Counted from the stretch's first letter, positions 6,201-11,352 are shown. The stretch is 14,214 nt of DNA from UBA2144 sp043819035 (GCA_043819035.1 JBDRFD010000097.1:1-14214); one strand, 5' to 3'. Made by a program: numbers and translations. The notes: a model not told the origin generated them from the letters alone.

Positions 6201-9031
6201 CAACCACCACAAGTACGGGCGCGTTTAACTTTTATGAAGTGCCTGTGAGCAGCGGTAACTATTCTGTGAATGTGACGCCGACAGCTCCCCATAAAGTCAC
6301 GCTGTCACAGCAAAACTCAAATGCGATGGGGACGGGATCACATATGCCTTCGGCGTTGTTCCTGATAAAGCATGTGACGGGAACCGGGACTATAAGCGGA
6401 ACCGTCTGGAATGACGTAAACGGGGACGGTGTGAAGGATGCGGCGGAGACGAGCGGATTTTCCGGAGTGACACTGGAACTTACTGGAACTACAACTACCG
6501 GCGCTGCCCTCTCTCTTGAGACGCAGACGAACCTTGCCGGCACCTTCTCATTCACCGGAGCAGCCGTGAGCTTAGCTTCGGGATACACTACTTCGGTGAA
6601 TGTCGGTGCCGGCTTACTTTCGTCTGGTTATCTCAATACCAATTTCACATCTTCCGGCGGGAATATAGTCGGTACAGGCTCCAGCATAACGATTGAATTC
6701 GGTTATGTGCAAGCCTCAACGATTTCCGGAAGCGTATTCATAGATACAGATGAAGATGGCATTAAGGATCCTCTGGAGGCAATTGTTGCCGGTGCTACGG
6801 TCACATTGACCGGAACGAGCGCGACAGGCGGAACTATTTCCCTTAGGACTCTGTCTACGGGCGGTGAATATACGTTCTCCAACCTGCCGCCAAGCCAGGG
6901 TGCGTATACGGTTGTGTGCAGCATTCCGGCTTCATTTGAAGTAATTACTACGGCGAGCCGTTCGGTGGCAATCACAAGCGGCGGAACGAATGACAATCAA
7001 GATTTCCGCTTCCGCGCGATTAGCATGGACAGCGGTACAACGGAGGAAGCATCAACAATTACAAGTGAAGGCGGCGGCGTGCGTGGCGGGAGCGAGGGTG
7101 CCTCAATGAGGTTGGCCGCAGCAATGCTAAGTCCAAAACCATCTGCTCCCACACTCCAGACGCAGGTGTCCCCACCTGCGGATGGGAGCCCGGGTGCGGA
7201 TGATGGTGTGTCACCTACGGTAGAACCTGATACCTTCGTAATATACAAACCAAAACACGAAGCCATCATTGAATTAGATGAGAAACGCCAGGAGCGAAGG
7301 GAGGAACAACTCGAAACGCGTGAGGTACGGATTGTAAAAGTTGAGGAAAAGCTGAAAGAAATCCCGACTCAGATCGTCGAACGCATTGTGCCTACTATAA
7401 TTCCTCCAAAGGAGTATCGGGAGATATTTAAACCAATTGTTAAGAAGGGCATAGATACTTTACGCACAATTTCCAAGCGCACAGTGGAATCTATAAAGGG
7501 TGCCGGAGAGAATATAGCGGGAACTACTTATCTTGCTTTGGATAACATCGGGGAAAGTCTTCAGAAGAATCAACTGTTGCGCGAACGCGAGCGGATTAAG
7601 CGCGCAGTCGCGTGGAGGAATACCTATAAGGGTACCGGTGATAAGTTTATAAAAGCGGGACGAAGTACAGTCGTAGCTGCACTCAGCGTCCGTGATGCTT
7701 TAATCGGCGCAGGAGCAAACATCGCAGGGAACATAGAAGTCGCCTTCGGGGATACCGGAAGATCTGTTAAGCGGTTTGCGCACGTCATCCGTAATGCCAT
7801 TTCAACTCCGCTTGAGAACTCCAGGATTGGCGCGACAAACACTATAGCGTTTATTCCAAAATCGCTTACACGCGTGAAGGAGAGGGGCACGCAGCTTGCG
7901 CAGGCGGCCATTGATCGCACCGGTATCGCCCGAACATCTGTTGGACGTTCCCTCAGCATTGCCGGAAAGGGCATCGGAACCGTGATGGTGGCGCTGAAAC
8001 ATGACATGCAGAAGAAAACTGATGAGACTGTACAAGCGATCATCGCACTGCAGTTCGAGAGTACGCAGGCTCTTAAGTCGTTCAGGCAACAACGTAGAAC
8101 TGATGTTGAACGATCCCTAATCACTGTGCGTGATACGGTATCCTCAACTACACAGATTGCAGCTCGTACAGTTAGCACTGTAGCTGTCGCAATAGTGGAC
8201 GGTGTCGGACTAATTGTACGTTCCACTGCGGAAGCTGTGTTCATCGCACGGCATCAAACAGGCTTAATCGCCCGCGAAGCAGGTATGTTCGGCAAGAATG
8301 CGGCTGCTGGAACAGTAGGAGGCCTGGCGCATGCAGTTGGCACCGTCTTCAATTCAACCAAGGATGCAAGTGCACTTGTTGCTCTTAAGACAGGAAAGGG
8401 CGTCGGGAATGTCGCACGAATTGCTGTCATCGCCGGTGATGCCGTGAGTGATGGGGTTCAGACGGGAGCAGAAAGTGTGGGTTATTACGTGGGAAGGACG
8501 ACTATGAATACCAAGCTCATTGCTCAGAGAGTGAAGTACGCATTCAAAGATGAATCAGTGCCGCTGCCGCCGGTGGAGGAGATCCAAACCACAATCTACG
8601 AAAAGGATGGATCCATCTTGGTTGCATCATTACACCTCAATGTCTACACAACAATGGGATATCCGTACCGTCGAACACCTGTAGTGCTCTTCTCCGATCC
8701 AAAGGTTGCGATGACGAATGACGAAGGACGCGCAGTCTTCCACAATGTTGAAACAGGGCAGCATACGCTTGAAATTCACGTCAACGGCAAATTGCCCGAG
8801 AAGCGAACATTTGTTCTGGAGCCTCCGGCAGAACTCCATGGTGCAGCCATCGATATCCTTGATGTAAAACTTCCAACGGTGCGAGTGTTGGTTGATGATC
8901 CTCTCTACGATGCGAACGAAGGACGTGGTGTGCCGTGGTACGTCTGGATTATTCTCTTAATGCTTACAGCTGCGAATGTTGAGTGGGGGTGGATGATGTG
9001 GAGGCGCAGAAAACGTTTGAACCGCAGATAA
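2..9031 (+). CDS. Giant mosaic LamG / SdrD-B surface protein, C-terminal membrane anchor (5' end outside window)
   Basis: The frame is open to the first base, and codons 2-49 encode a sequence matching internal repeats (LDYTSRQSVSGALTL), so this is the 3' part of a larger gene. The TTG at 50 is not the start. At least 3,009 residues are visible. Domain order: end of a long repeat unit, WTNG/NW module (about 257-560), LamG (659-1333), second WTNG/NW module (about 1836-2080), two Gly-rich beta modules (2090-3708), beta repeats (4128-4522), second LamG (4565-5227), four SdrD-B-like domains (5747-7018), coiled coil plus amphipathic helices (7256-8575), small beta domain (8582-8880), one transmembrane helix (8930-8995) and tail RRRKRLNRR. 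No LPXTG motif is present. The basic tail predicts a cytoplasmic C terminus with everything else outside the cell. The composition is Thr/Ser/Gly/Asn-rich and Cys-poor, typical of adhesins. Adhesion or glycan binding is inferred from the domains; the ligand is unknown. The stop is TAA. Confidence 0.93.
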   Translation, partial: GTLNLDYTSRQSVSGALTLGDSLILRSTKTGSAAKLILDGSSGTQDVSNVDVADNDATGGSQLLPSSSTNSLNNTNWDFGAETVTWTNGSGDNNWSTAGNWNTGNIPGTDDTALFDSTSTANSTFDTGFLTTIAGLRTENDYTGTITLAQPLGISGSMIISGGILDVSSSNYDVTVDGDWKQYSSGEFAARAGTVYLTSTGDTLTLSGSSSFSNISIDDGLVGYWKFDDGVGTLAKDSSRFGNDGTLTNMTSDDWVDISAGTGTTNFYNPYALDFDGSDDYVETPVNSIFDTGGTAPVTHSAWIKTTTTPSSKFAVIAIANSGYQGVESYDKCIEIDSSNKAAFYVYDGAQKRATSTTSVNDGAWHLLTGIFKSGTIYIYVDGVLENSTAASLHGGISNPTAVFGFVDPDLYGYTYENYSGLIDDVRIYNRALSASEVESLANGNPSTGSGYYTLGASLDISNNFNNYTGNLVSSGSITIQGNWNNQGDFTHDGGGTVNFNGSNQFLSGSTVFWDLTSTGSSADTLTFDYTSRQSISGALTLAGAASNLLSLRSTKTGSASNILLDASAGTQTFTYLDVQDSDASGGAALVVNDGTHTDSGNNTNWSFPVQKTWTNGDSDNDCNNANNWSPSGVPATTDEIILDDTSADDLTWSSSCPASVISWTQTADYTGTVTIQTTFAGGGFDVFGVTNNMTVSGGIITHSDNSTTETYRLRVDVDGDFELGTGATMSGNWLGFNIRNGPGTPPANYYGGAHGGQGGNTHASYSKTYGSITYPESLGSSGNRGASIGGGGAINLTVTGATTLNGIITTNGFGSDNPGAAFDNSGNAGGSIYVKTATITGSGTIQANGGNSSAYASAGGGGRVAIILSSGTDFSDITMTAYGGGSSSHAAAGTVYKEKSTDTANQGELVIDNNDRTTVYSQEVTSLSDLASVSYTFARVTLQNGGKLSIGSDDTLNIANATITGDSVDHEDGIVLSGGTLTTANAFSFSNYFVNINKVSTFDPSTSITVESGARLIANVPHTLSGAVTVQDSGRITHEDNSTAETYKLNLTVRSLTIDENGAINVNNLGYNRNNGPGTPSTNYYGGSHGGYAGGTSTIAETYGSITAPTNLGSGGNRGASAGGGGAVRLVVTDALVVRGTISAKGFGSDDDGATFDNAGNAGGSVYITTGTISGTGTISADGGRSSAYASAGGGGRVAVILTNAGADFSTYTGNMTAYGGLGSNHAAGGTVYKQTYAQQPSSGSLVIANADGASVGATTYTALNAQTSTGVTVGSIIVQNSGKFTIGNDDSLTLTGTGSDLVVRSGTTLTNNGSLTITGTGAHVDGTFTLGSTGSVIYTGLPNDSDVSIYDTDYFNLGINNVNSEFKIQNSELNVNGDLTLTGGNLVTTNGQTVTVSGSWISTGGGFNSGTGRVVLTTSAGTKTFTSSGAFNNLNIAGASDVNFHLGSALDVNGDLTLTGGTLTVTNGQAINVAGSWSESLNGAFTAGTGTVTLDGTVDSADVKTLSGSSSFNNVTLDNGLVGYWKFDEGAGTNARDSSSNSNDGTLTNMDGEDWVDISAGTGTTNFYNPYALDFDGTDDYVGIVDDSTLDLSTFTISYWIKPYSSQDTWAGVLGKGAGSQSKDHNYTCVFNGTSDTQMYCGVGDGTTLEGYDDLFFNVVSDTWNHIVFTAGNGSLIVYVDGTQSNTDSYTIAPINASEPFTIGSETNDNYIYHYTGLIDDVRIYNRALSASEVESLANGNPSTGSGYYTLGSSLDLSGNLLNYTGNLRSSGSITIQGNWNNQGDFSHDGGGTVNLNGPAGAGQLMSGSTVFWNLTSTGSSADTLTFDYTARQSVSGAVTLQGSASQQLSLRSTKSGSGWKILQDALPGTQTLTDLDVQDSDAGDGIVMACTSGCIDSGNNENWTFGGTGTGTLLGTVWVDLDYDGVKDAGETNGFNAVTVTLNGTTTTGGLINYTDTTDASGEYSFTWIAVSDTAGYTLSLDTTEIPAGYRNMSFTSTGGNVLGTGGTVTANFGYGWYGTMSGVVLIDGDGDGVQDAGDTSAFPGATVTLAGTTATGADLSLSTTTTSTGAFNFYEVPVSSGNYSVNVTPTAPHKVTLSQQNSNAMGTGSHMPSALFLIKHVTGTGTISGTVWNDVNGDGVKDAAETSGFSGVTLELTGTTTTGAALSLETQTNLAGTFSFTGAAVSLASGYTTSVNVGAGLLSSGYLNTNFTSSGGNIVGTGSSITIEFGYVQASTISGSVFIDTDEDGIKDPLEAIVAGATVTLTGTSATGGTISLRTLSTGGEYTFSNLPPSQGAYTVVCSIPASFEVITTASRSVAITSGGTNDNQDFRFRAISMDSGTTEEASTITSEGGGVRGGSEGASMRLAAAMLSPKPSAPTLQTQVSPPADGSPGADDGVSPTVEPDTFVIYKPKHEAIIELDEKRQERREEQLETREVRIVKVEEKLKEIPTQIVERIVPTIIPPKEYREIFKPIVKKGIDTLRTISKRTVESIKGAGENIAGTTYLALDNIGESLQKNQLLRERERIKRAVAWRNTYKGTGDKFIKAGRSTVVAALSVRDALIGAGANIAGNIEVAFGDTGRSVKRFAHVIRNAISTPLENSRIGATNTIAFIPKSLTRVKERGTQLAQAAIDRTGIARTSVGRSLSIAGKGIGTVMVALKHDMQKKTDETVQAIIALQFESTQALKSFRQQRRTDVERSLITVRDTVSSTTQIAARTVSTVAVAIVDGVGLIVRSTAEAVFIARHQTGLIAREAGMFGKNAAAGTVGGLAHAVGTVFNSTKDASALVALKTGKGVGNVARIAVIAGDAVSDGVQTGAESVGYYVGRTTMNTKLIAQRVKYAFKDESVPLPPVEEIQTTIYEKDGSILVASLHLNVYTTMGYPYRRTPVVLFSDPKVAMTNDEGRAVFHNVETGQHTLEIHVNGKLPEKRTFVLEPPAELHGAAIDILDVKLPTVRVLVDDPLYDANEGRGVPWYVWIILLMLTAANVEWGWMMWRRRKRLNRR
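617..1825 (+). repeat. Long coding repeat, unit 1 (LamG plus beta tail)
   Basis: This 1,209-nt in-frame unit runs from LSGSSSFSN to NNTNWSF. It aligns over its whole length with 4523-5725 (1,203 nt). It has three parts: a LamG domain; a segment with GYYTLG, NNYTGNL and ITIQGNWNNQGDF; and a closing segment with FWDLTSTGSSADTLTFDYTSRQS and LRSTKTGS. Several stretches are nearly identical at DNA level, including 31 identical bases at 1260-1290 and 5154-5184. That suggests fairly recent duplication or gene conversion. Confidence 0.88.
659..1333 (+). other. LamG / concanavalin-like jelly-roll domain 1
   Basis: The domain starts with GLVGYWKFDDGVGTLAKDSS and passes through YALDFDGSDDYVE, AWIKTTT, DGAWHLLTGIFKSGTIYIYVDG. 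It ends with GLIDDVRIYNRALSASEVES. These are hallmark blocks of LamG/Laminin_G_3 domains, which often bind glycans or matrix proteins. Only the outer blocks resemble LamG 2 closely; codons 848-1258 are strongly diverged from it. Confidence 0.9.
2090..2698 (+). other. Glycine-rich beta module 1
   Basis: The module begins with GGIITHSDNSTTETYRL and continues through NGPGTPPANYYGGAHGGQGG, GNRGASIGGGGAINL, NGFGSDNPGA and SSAYASAGGGGRVAI. It ends with AAAGTVYKEK. Module 2 (3100-3708) repeats this order closely. The alternating short beta strands and Gly-rich turns fit a beta-helix-like fold, but I do not assign a named family. No catalytic motif is evident. Confidence 0.7.
3100..3708 (+). other. 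Glycine-rich beta module 2
   Basis: This is a second copy of the module at 2090-2698: GRITHEDNSTAETYKL, NGPGTPSTNYYGGSHGGYAG, GNRGASAGGGGAVRL, GFGSDDDGATFDNAGNAGGS, SSAYASAGGGGRVAV, AAGGTVYKQ. A 26-base block is identical between the copies (2558-2583 and 3560-3585) while surrounding codons differ. Codon use here is richer in C-ending codons than in the flanking parts of the gene. Confidence 0.7.
4106..4127 (+). repeat. Dispersed AATTCAG repeat inside the coding frame
   Basis: These 22 bases, made of iterated AATTCAG, are identical to 10074-10095 in a noncoding region. Inside the giant gene they keep the frame and encode FKIQNSELN in the peptide VNSEFKIQNSELNV. The peptide interrupts a series of Thr/Gly/Asn-rich beta repeats with an unusual composition (Glu, Lys, Phe, Gln). 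Confidence 0.8.
4128..4522 (+). repeat. Tandem VNGDLTLTGG beta repeats
   Basis: Two adjacent copies read VNGDLTLTGGNLVTTNGQTV...SGSWISTGGGFNSGTG and VNGDLTLTGGTLTVTNGQAI...AGSWSESLNGAFTAGTG. They are about 240 nt apart and lead directly into the second long LamG unit. The pattern fits extracellular beta-solenoid or stalk repeats. Confidence 0.75.
4523..5725 (+). repeat. Long coding repeat, unit 2 (LamG plus beta tail)
   Basis: This 1,203-nt unit parallels unit 1 (617-1825) from LSGSSSFNN to NNENWTF. The closing third is well conserved at DNA level. A short insert encoding GPAGAGQ (about 5399-5419) replaces SNQ of unit 1. It directly precedes the SdrD-B-like array. Confidence 0.88.
4565..5227 (+). 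other. LamG / concanavalin-like jelly-roll domain 2
   Basis: The domain contains GLVGYWKFDEGAGTNARDSS, YALDFDGTDDYVG, ISYWIKPYSSQ, DTWNHIVFTAGNGSLIVYVDG and GLIDDVRIYNRALSASEVES. The central 133 codons (4754-5152) differ strongly from those of LamG 1, so the two domains probably recognise different ligands. That is an inference. Confidence 0.9.
5747..7018 (+). other. Four tandem SdrD-B-like calcium-binding beta domains
   Basis: Four consecutive domains of about 100 residues start near 5750, 6071, 6389 and 6719. Each opens with a G-x-V-x-x-D segment and an acidic loop: WVDLDYDGVKDAGET, LIDGDGDGVQDAGDT, WNDVNGDGVKDAAET, FIDTDEDGIKDPLEA. Each then has VTLTGTTTTG and a YxF or FxF strand. This matches SdrD_B / Cna_B-type repeats, where the Asp-rich loop binds calcium and the array forms a rigid stalk. 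Placement after the LamG units suggests a spacer lifting the binding domains from the cell. Confidence 0.88.
7256..8575 (+). other. Coiled coil plus long amphipathic helical region
   Basis: After a Pro/Ser/Gly linker the protein changes character. A charged coiled coil (DEKRQERREEQLETREVR...) is followed by some 400 residues without proline-rich or beta character. Small (Ala, Gly, Ser, Thr), hydrophobic (Ile, Val) and basic residues recur about every 11 positions. Echoes such as IKGAGENIAG and LIGAGANIAG sit about 210 nt apart. The pattern recalls 11-mer amphipathic helices of LEA, perilipin or apolipoprotein type. Membrane or cell-wall association is an inference; I do not recognise a named family. 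Confidence 0.6.
8582..8880 (+). other. Membrane-proximal small beta domain
   Basis: The segment TTIYEKDGSILVASLHLNVYT...TPVVLFSDPKVAMTNDEGRAVFHNVETGQHTLEIHVNGK has the strand order and the T-N-D-E-G-R-A-x-F / G-x-H-T-L signature of carboxypeptidase-regulatory or Cna_B-like Ig domains. It sits between the helical region and the membrane anchor. Confidence 0.6.
8930..9028 (+). other. C-terminal transmembrane anchor and basic tail
   Basis: VPWYVWIILLMLTAANVEWGWMMW is a hydrophobic helix of about 22 residues, immediately followed by RRRKRLNRR and the stop codon. By the positive-inside rule the tail is cytoplasmic. The layout resembles tripartite sorting signals, but I see no LPXTG or PEP motif before the helix. 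Confidence 0.85.
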
Positions 9032-9190
9032 CGCAGATTTAAAGGATTACCAGCCGTCGCCTCCCCACTTCGCCTCTTGGCTACGAGGGGCAGGCTGGGC
9101 TATGGCTGGCAGGCACAGATTTCTACATATGGATCTGTTGTTTTCAAACGAGCATCTGTGAAATCTGCGCCATCTGCGAAATCTGCGGTT
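9020..9190. repeat. Inverted repeat of CGCAGAT type overlapping the giant gene's stop
   Basis: Bases 9020-9038 pair with 9172-9190 at 17 of 19 positions around a ~133-nt interval. The interval has further CAGAT/ATCTG echoes at 9153-9168. The left arm covers the last three codons and the stop of the giant gene. It has no T-run, so a normal intrinsic terminator is unlikely. It resembles dispersed intergenic repeats rather than a gene-specific signal. Confidence 0.7.
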
Positions 9191-9338
9191 CAGACAATGG
9201 TGAGATTATGACAGAGAAAAATCTGAGCCATGATTAAAAGGATTAGTGGATTAACATGATTAATATATGAGAAGCATGTTTCAACATAGAATCCTGTCCA
9301 TCATTCAATCCTTAAAATCCTAGTTCCAGACAATTAAT
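9032..9338. other. Gene-free interval with repeats
   Basis: No convincing coding frame on either strand. The left half holds the right part of the CGCAGAT inverted repeat. The right half has GGATTA-type repeats (about 9229-9270) and partly complementary ATCCTT sequences (about 9308-9322). I see no tRNA-like or other RNA gene. Confidence 0.6.
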
Positions 9339-9626
9339 TCAAGAAACAAAAACCGCCTTTTCAAGCTTCGTAACTCTCTTGGGAAGCCCTTCAATTTCTA
9401 TTGAATCAAGCCGCTTGTCGATCGCGTCTATCTGGAATACCAGCTGGTCAAAACGCTTTTCCATTCTGTGTTCCAATCCGTCCATTCTCTTTTCCATCCC
9501 ATCCATTCTTTTCTCAATTCCGCCCATTCTCTTATCAAGCCTATCCATACGGCTCGTCAATTCATTGCGCATCCCCTGGATGTGATCCAGGAGAACTTTC
9601 AATGTGATTCCATTTTCTTCTTGCAT
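9339..9626 (-). CDS. Small coiled-coil protein of unknown function
   Basis: It encodes 95 residues starting MQEENGITLKVLLDHIQGM. A long heptad-type helix follows: RMDRLDKRMGGIEKRMDGMEKRMDGLEHRM, then FDQLVFQIDAIDKRLDSIE, and the chain ends PKRVTKLEKAVFVS. No signal peptide or membrane segment is visible, so it is probably a cytoplasmic oligomer. A weak AGGA lies about 10 bases before the ATG. Many bacteria have such short coiled-coil proteins; no function can be assigned. The opposite-strand reading frames here are shadows of the repeat. It is flanked on both sides by gene-free repeat-rich DNA, so no operon partner is seen. Confidence 0.7.
   Translation of the reverse strand: MQEENGITLKVLLDHIQGMRNELTSRMDRLDKRMGGIEKRMDGMEKRMDGLEHRMEKRFDQLVFQIDAIDKRLDSIEIEGLPKRVTKLEKAVFVS
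9460..9564. repeat. 21-bp tandem repeat within the coiled-coil gene
   Basis: Five consecutive 21-base units start at 9460, 9481, 9502, 9523 and 9544, each beginning TCCAT or CCCAT. One unit is exactly one heptad (KRMDGME-like) of the coiled coil on the minus strand. Unit gain or loss would lengthen or shorten the coil without breaking the frame. Confidence 0.8.
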
Positions 9627-9682
9627 GGGTACCAGATCCTATCAGAGAAAAACATAAAAGCAAGGTGTAAGAAGTGAAGAGT

Positions 9683-10043
9683 GGATTAGGAGATAATTCA
9701 AGATGATTGACCTCTAAGACCTCACCCCCGGCCCCTCTCCTTTTCTGAAAAGTTATTGATACTTCCGGTGAGATACATATTTATTACTTCTATCATAGGA
9801 AAAAGAGAGGGGAGCTTTGTTTAAAAAGTAAAGAACTTCGCTTTCTTCAATAACGGAGCTCCACTCTCTTTCGCCAACACTGCAGTATTGCCATAGACAA
9901 GATAATTCACTCGAAAAGCAGCTCAGCGAAGGAGAGGGATTGTACCCTGTTGGGCATCTTCGAGGGGTAAGGTCGGAAAAGGATTTAACTAGGCAAACAT
10001 CGTAATTGATGTTTCATTCCTCCAGTAAATTATCTCCTGATCC
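9683..10043. repeat. Compound nested palindromic element, ~361 bp
   Basis: Outer arms 9683-9698 and 10028-10043 are complementary at 15 of 16 positions (16 if G-T pairs are allowed). Inside lie a second stem, 9718-9728/9964-9974 (10/11), and two side-by-side hairpins, 9732-9745/9799-9812 (13/14) and 9864-9874/9926-9936 (10/11, the other a G-T pair). The arms include CCTCACCCCCGGCCCCTCTC-type sequence seen in dispersed bacterial repeats. A MITE-like element, repeat relic or structured RNA are all possible. No target-site duplication is evident. Confidence 0.6.
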
Positions 10044-10073
10044 AAACCAACCCACCAGAGAAATGCAGAATTT

Positions 10074-10095
10074 AAAATTCAGAATTCAGAATTAA
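10074..10095. repeat. Dispersed AATTCAG repeat, intergenic copy
   Basis: Identical over 22 bases to 4106-4127 inside the giant gene. It lies 14 bases beyond the stop codon of the minus-strand lipoprotein gene. The sequence is iterated AATTCAG, with GAATTC palindromes. Confidence 0.8.
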
Positions 10096-10109
10096 TTCTA
10101 CATACTGAA

Positions 10110-11045
10110 TTATTCACACACCTTCTCATCCTCCTTTACCCAATCATCCTTCAAAGTAAACCTCTGAGTACATGTTACTTTCTTCTCTTTCCATTCAATT
10201 ACAATGGCATCCTCAAAAACATCCGTATGAACCTGTTCATTCGTATTCACAGAAGCGCCAAGAGGACCTTGCATTCCATATACAAGATGATCTCCCCCTT
10301 CCTGTTTCAGTGAAAATATCGTTGAGCCGCTCTGGTCTATGATCGAGATCTGATCAACATCAGCTGAGAATACAGCTCCCGTTGCAGTCGCCCCGAAGAA
10401 AGGTTCTTCCGGCATTGGGTCAATGATAATGAGTTCTTCATCCGTATCCCCTATTAAATCATAACGGAATCCAATCCCCGCTTCGGGCGCATTCAGATGC
10501 GTTTGAACTCCCAAAAGCAATTGATTTTCTTGTTGTTGTTTTCTCTCATATTCTTTGCGTTTGATTTCCTCATGCTCTTTCCAGGCACTGAATTCTTCTT
10601 TGTATTCATCTTTCTGAGTGTCAGTCATCCCGATAAAAAAGTGAATCTGCCCGCTTGCGGTTTTGGCCGTCTCGCCTTCGCCGCTTTGTGCACGGATATC
10701 GAGCATGAAAGGAGCCGGAGTCCAATCCTCTTTGCTTGCCAGACTGAATCGTGCGATGGTCGCACCGGATTCAACAATAATATTTTTGCGCCCTAAAGGC
10801 ATTCTGCGGTCATCCGGTGTAAACCACGTCGCCTGTACGTTGGTGCCAGCTGCAACCTCACTGAATGAAATTACGGCAACGATGTTACGCTGTATCACGT
10901 CAAAGCTATCGGTAAATTCAAGTTCATCCAGGTTTGTCGCCAGAGTTCCACTGCTAATACCTATAAAATTAATGAAGGGCTTTTGGGCAACTGGCGTGCA
11001 GGCGCTTAGGAGTAAGACGGTCAAAAGAAGGAATAATTTCAACAT
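10110..11045 (-). CDS. Predicted lipoprotein of unknown function
   Basis: It encodes 311 residues from the chosen start MLKLFLLLTVLLLSAC. This is a type II signal peptide with lipobox L-S-A-C and acylated Cys16. An alternative ATG at 11063 would add MISSRP and keep a valid signal; neither has a Shine-Dalgarno sequence. The longer frame to 11090 puts extra hydrophobic residues before the signal and is less likely. Residues 20-140 look beta-rich (TWFTPDDRRMPLGRKNIIVESG). Residues 144-178 form a charged helix (KDEYKEEFSAWKEHEEIKRK). Residues 185-311 are again beta-rich and acidic. Cys302 and Cys310 could pair. No family is recognised. It is transcribed divergently from recA. Confidence 0.8.
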   Translation of the reverse strand: MLKLFLLLTVLLLSACTPVAQKPFINFIGISSGTLATNLDELEFTDSFDVIQRNIVAVISFSEVAAGTNVQATWFTPDDRRMPLGRKNIIVESGATIARFSLASKEDWTPAPFMLDIRAQSGEGETAKTASGQIHFFIGMTDTQKDEYKEEFSAWKEHEEIKRKEYERKQQQENQLLLGVQTHLNAPEAGIGFRYDLIGDTDEELIIIDPMPEEPFFGATATGAVFSADVDQISIIDQSGSTIFSLKQEGGDHLVYGMQGPLGASVNTNEQVHTDVFEDAIVIEWKEKKVTCTQRFTLKDDWVKEDEKVCE

Positions 11046-11145
11046 AGGACGAGATGATATCATAAAGGGTGGAATTAAACCCCAAAACACGACTGCGTAA
11101 ATCCCAAAATCTAAAACCCAATAATCTCTGATTTAGGCATTTGCC

Positions 11146-11232
11146 CGTCCTCCGCAGTAGCAGCTTCAAATCAAAATTTTACAAAACATGTGCTTATTTA
11201 ACCAAAGATGTGGGCTACTGCTACGGAGGATG
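11146..11232. repeat. Hairpin repeat of CGTCCTCCGCAGTAG type
   Basis: Arms 11146-11163 and 11215-11232 are complementary at 14 of 18 positions with a ~51-nt AT-rich loop. The CTACGGAGGA-type arms and flanking AAATCCCAAAATC-type sequence look like dispersed repeat rather than a gene-specific signal. No T-run follows on either strand. Confidence 0.6.
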
Positions 11233-11272
11233 GAGGTTTTGTCTTTTGTGATTTGGGATTTTGGCTTTCGAA

Positions 11273-11292
11273 TGGTGTACGATAATACACCA
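11273..11292. promoter_or_regulatory. Operator candidate 1 upstream of recA
   Basis: A perfect dyad, TGGTGTA-N6-TACACCA, centred about 115 bases before the recA start. It shares TGGTGTACG and TACACC, at identical spacing, with a second copy at 11352. A pair of identical-spacing dyads before recA is typical of a dimeric repressor; LexA is the usual regulator of recA, but the regulator here is inferred. Confidence 0.65.
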
Positions 11293-11324
11293 CCACATCT
11301 CTGAGACTTATCAAGTACAAATAT

Positions 11325-11352
11325 TTGAATGTATGAGCATTTCCATTACTAT
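11325..11352 (+). promoter_or_regulatory. Candidate sigma-70 promoter of recA
   Basis: TTGAAT (11325-11330), a 16-base spacer and TACTAT (11347-11352) make a reasonable housekeeping promoter. The predicted start of transcription, near 11359, falls inside operator 2, giving a leader of about 40 bases. No better -35/-10 pair was seen between operator 1 and the gene. Confidence 0.45.

Larger units (their letters stand above)
9627..10109. other. Gene-free interval dominated by palindromic repeats
   Basis: No coding frame of believable composition on either strand. It contains the compound palindrome at 9683-10043 and the AATTCAG repeat at 10074-10095. The lipoprotein stop lies at its right edge. 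No tRNA-like sequence was found. Confidence 0.6.

Noticed and set aside
7624..8244. 206-codon open frame on the minus strand inside the giant gene
   Set aside because: It is antisense to a continuous coding frame, is Cys- and Ser-rich, and has no recognisable domain: a shadow frame.
8930..9028. Sortase or exosortase sorting signal
   Set aside because: A hydrophobic helix and basic tail are present, but there is no LPXTG-, PEP- or similar motif before the helix. A plain membrane anchor is the safer call.
9460..9564. CRISPR array
   Set aside because: The units are contiguous 21-mers with no spacers, inside a coding frame.
9379..9677. Plus-strand open frames rich in Ser, Pro and Ile over the coiled-coil gene
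   Set aside because: They are translations of the 21-bp repeat on the wrong strand. The minus frame gives a sensible heptad coiled coil.
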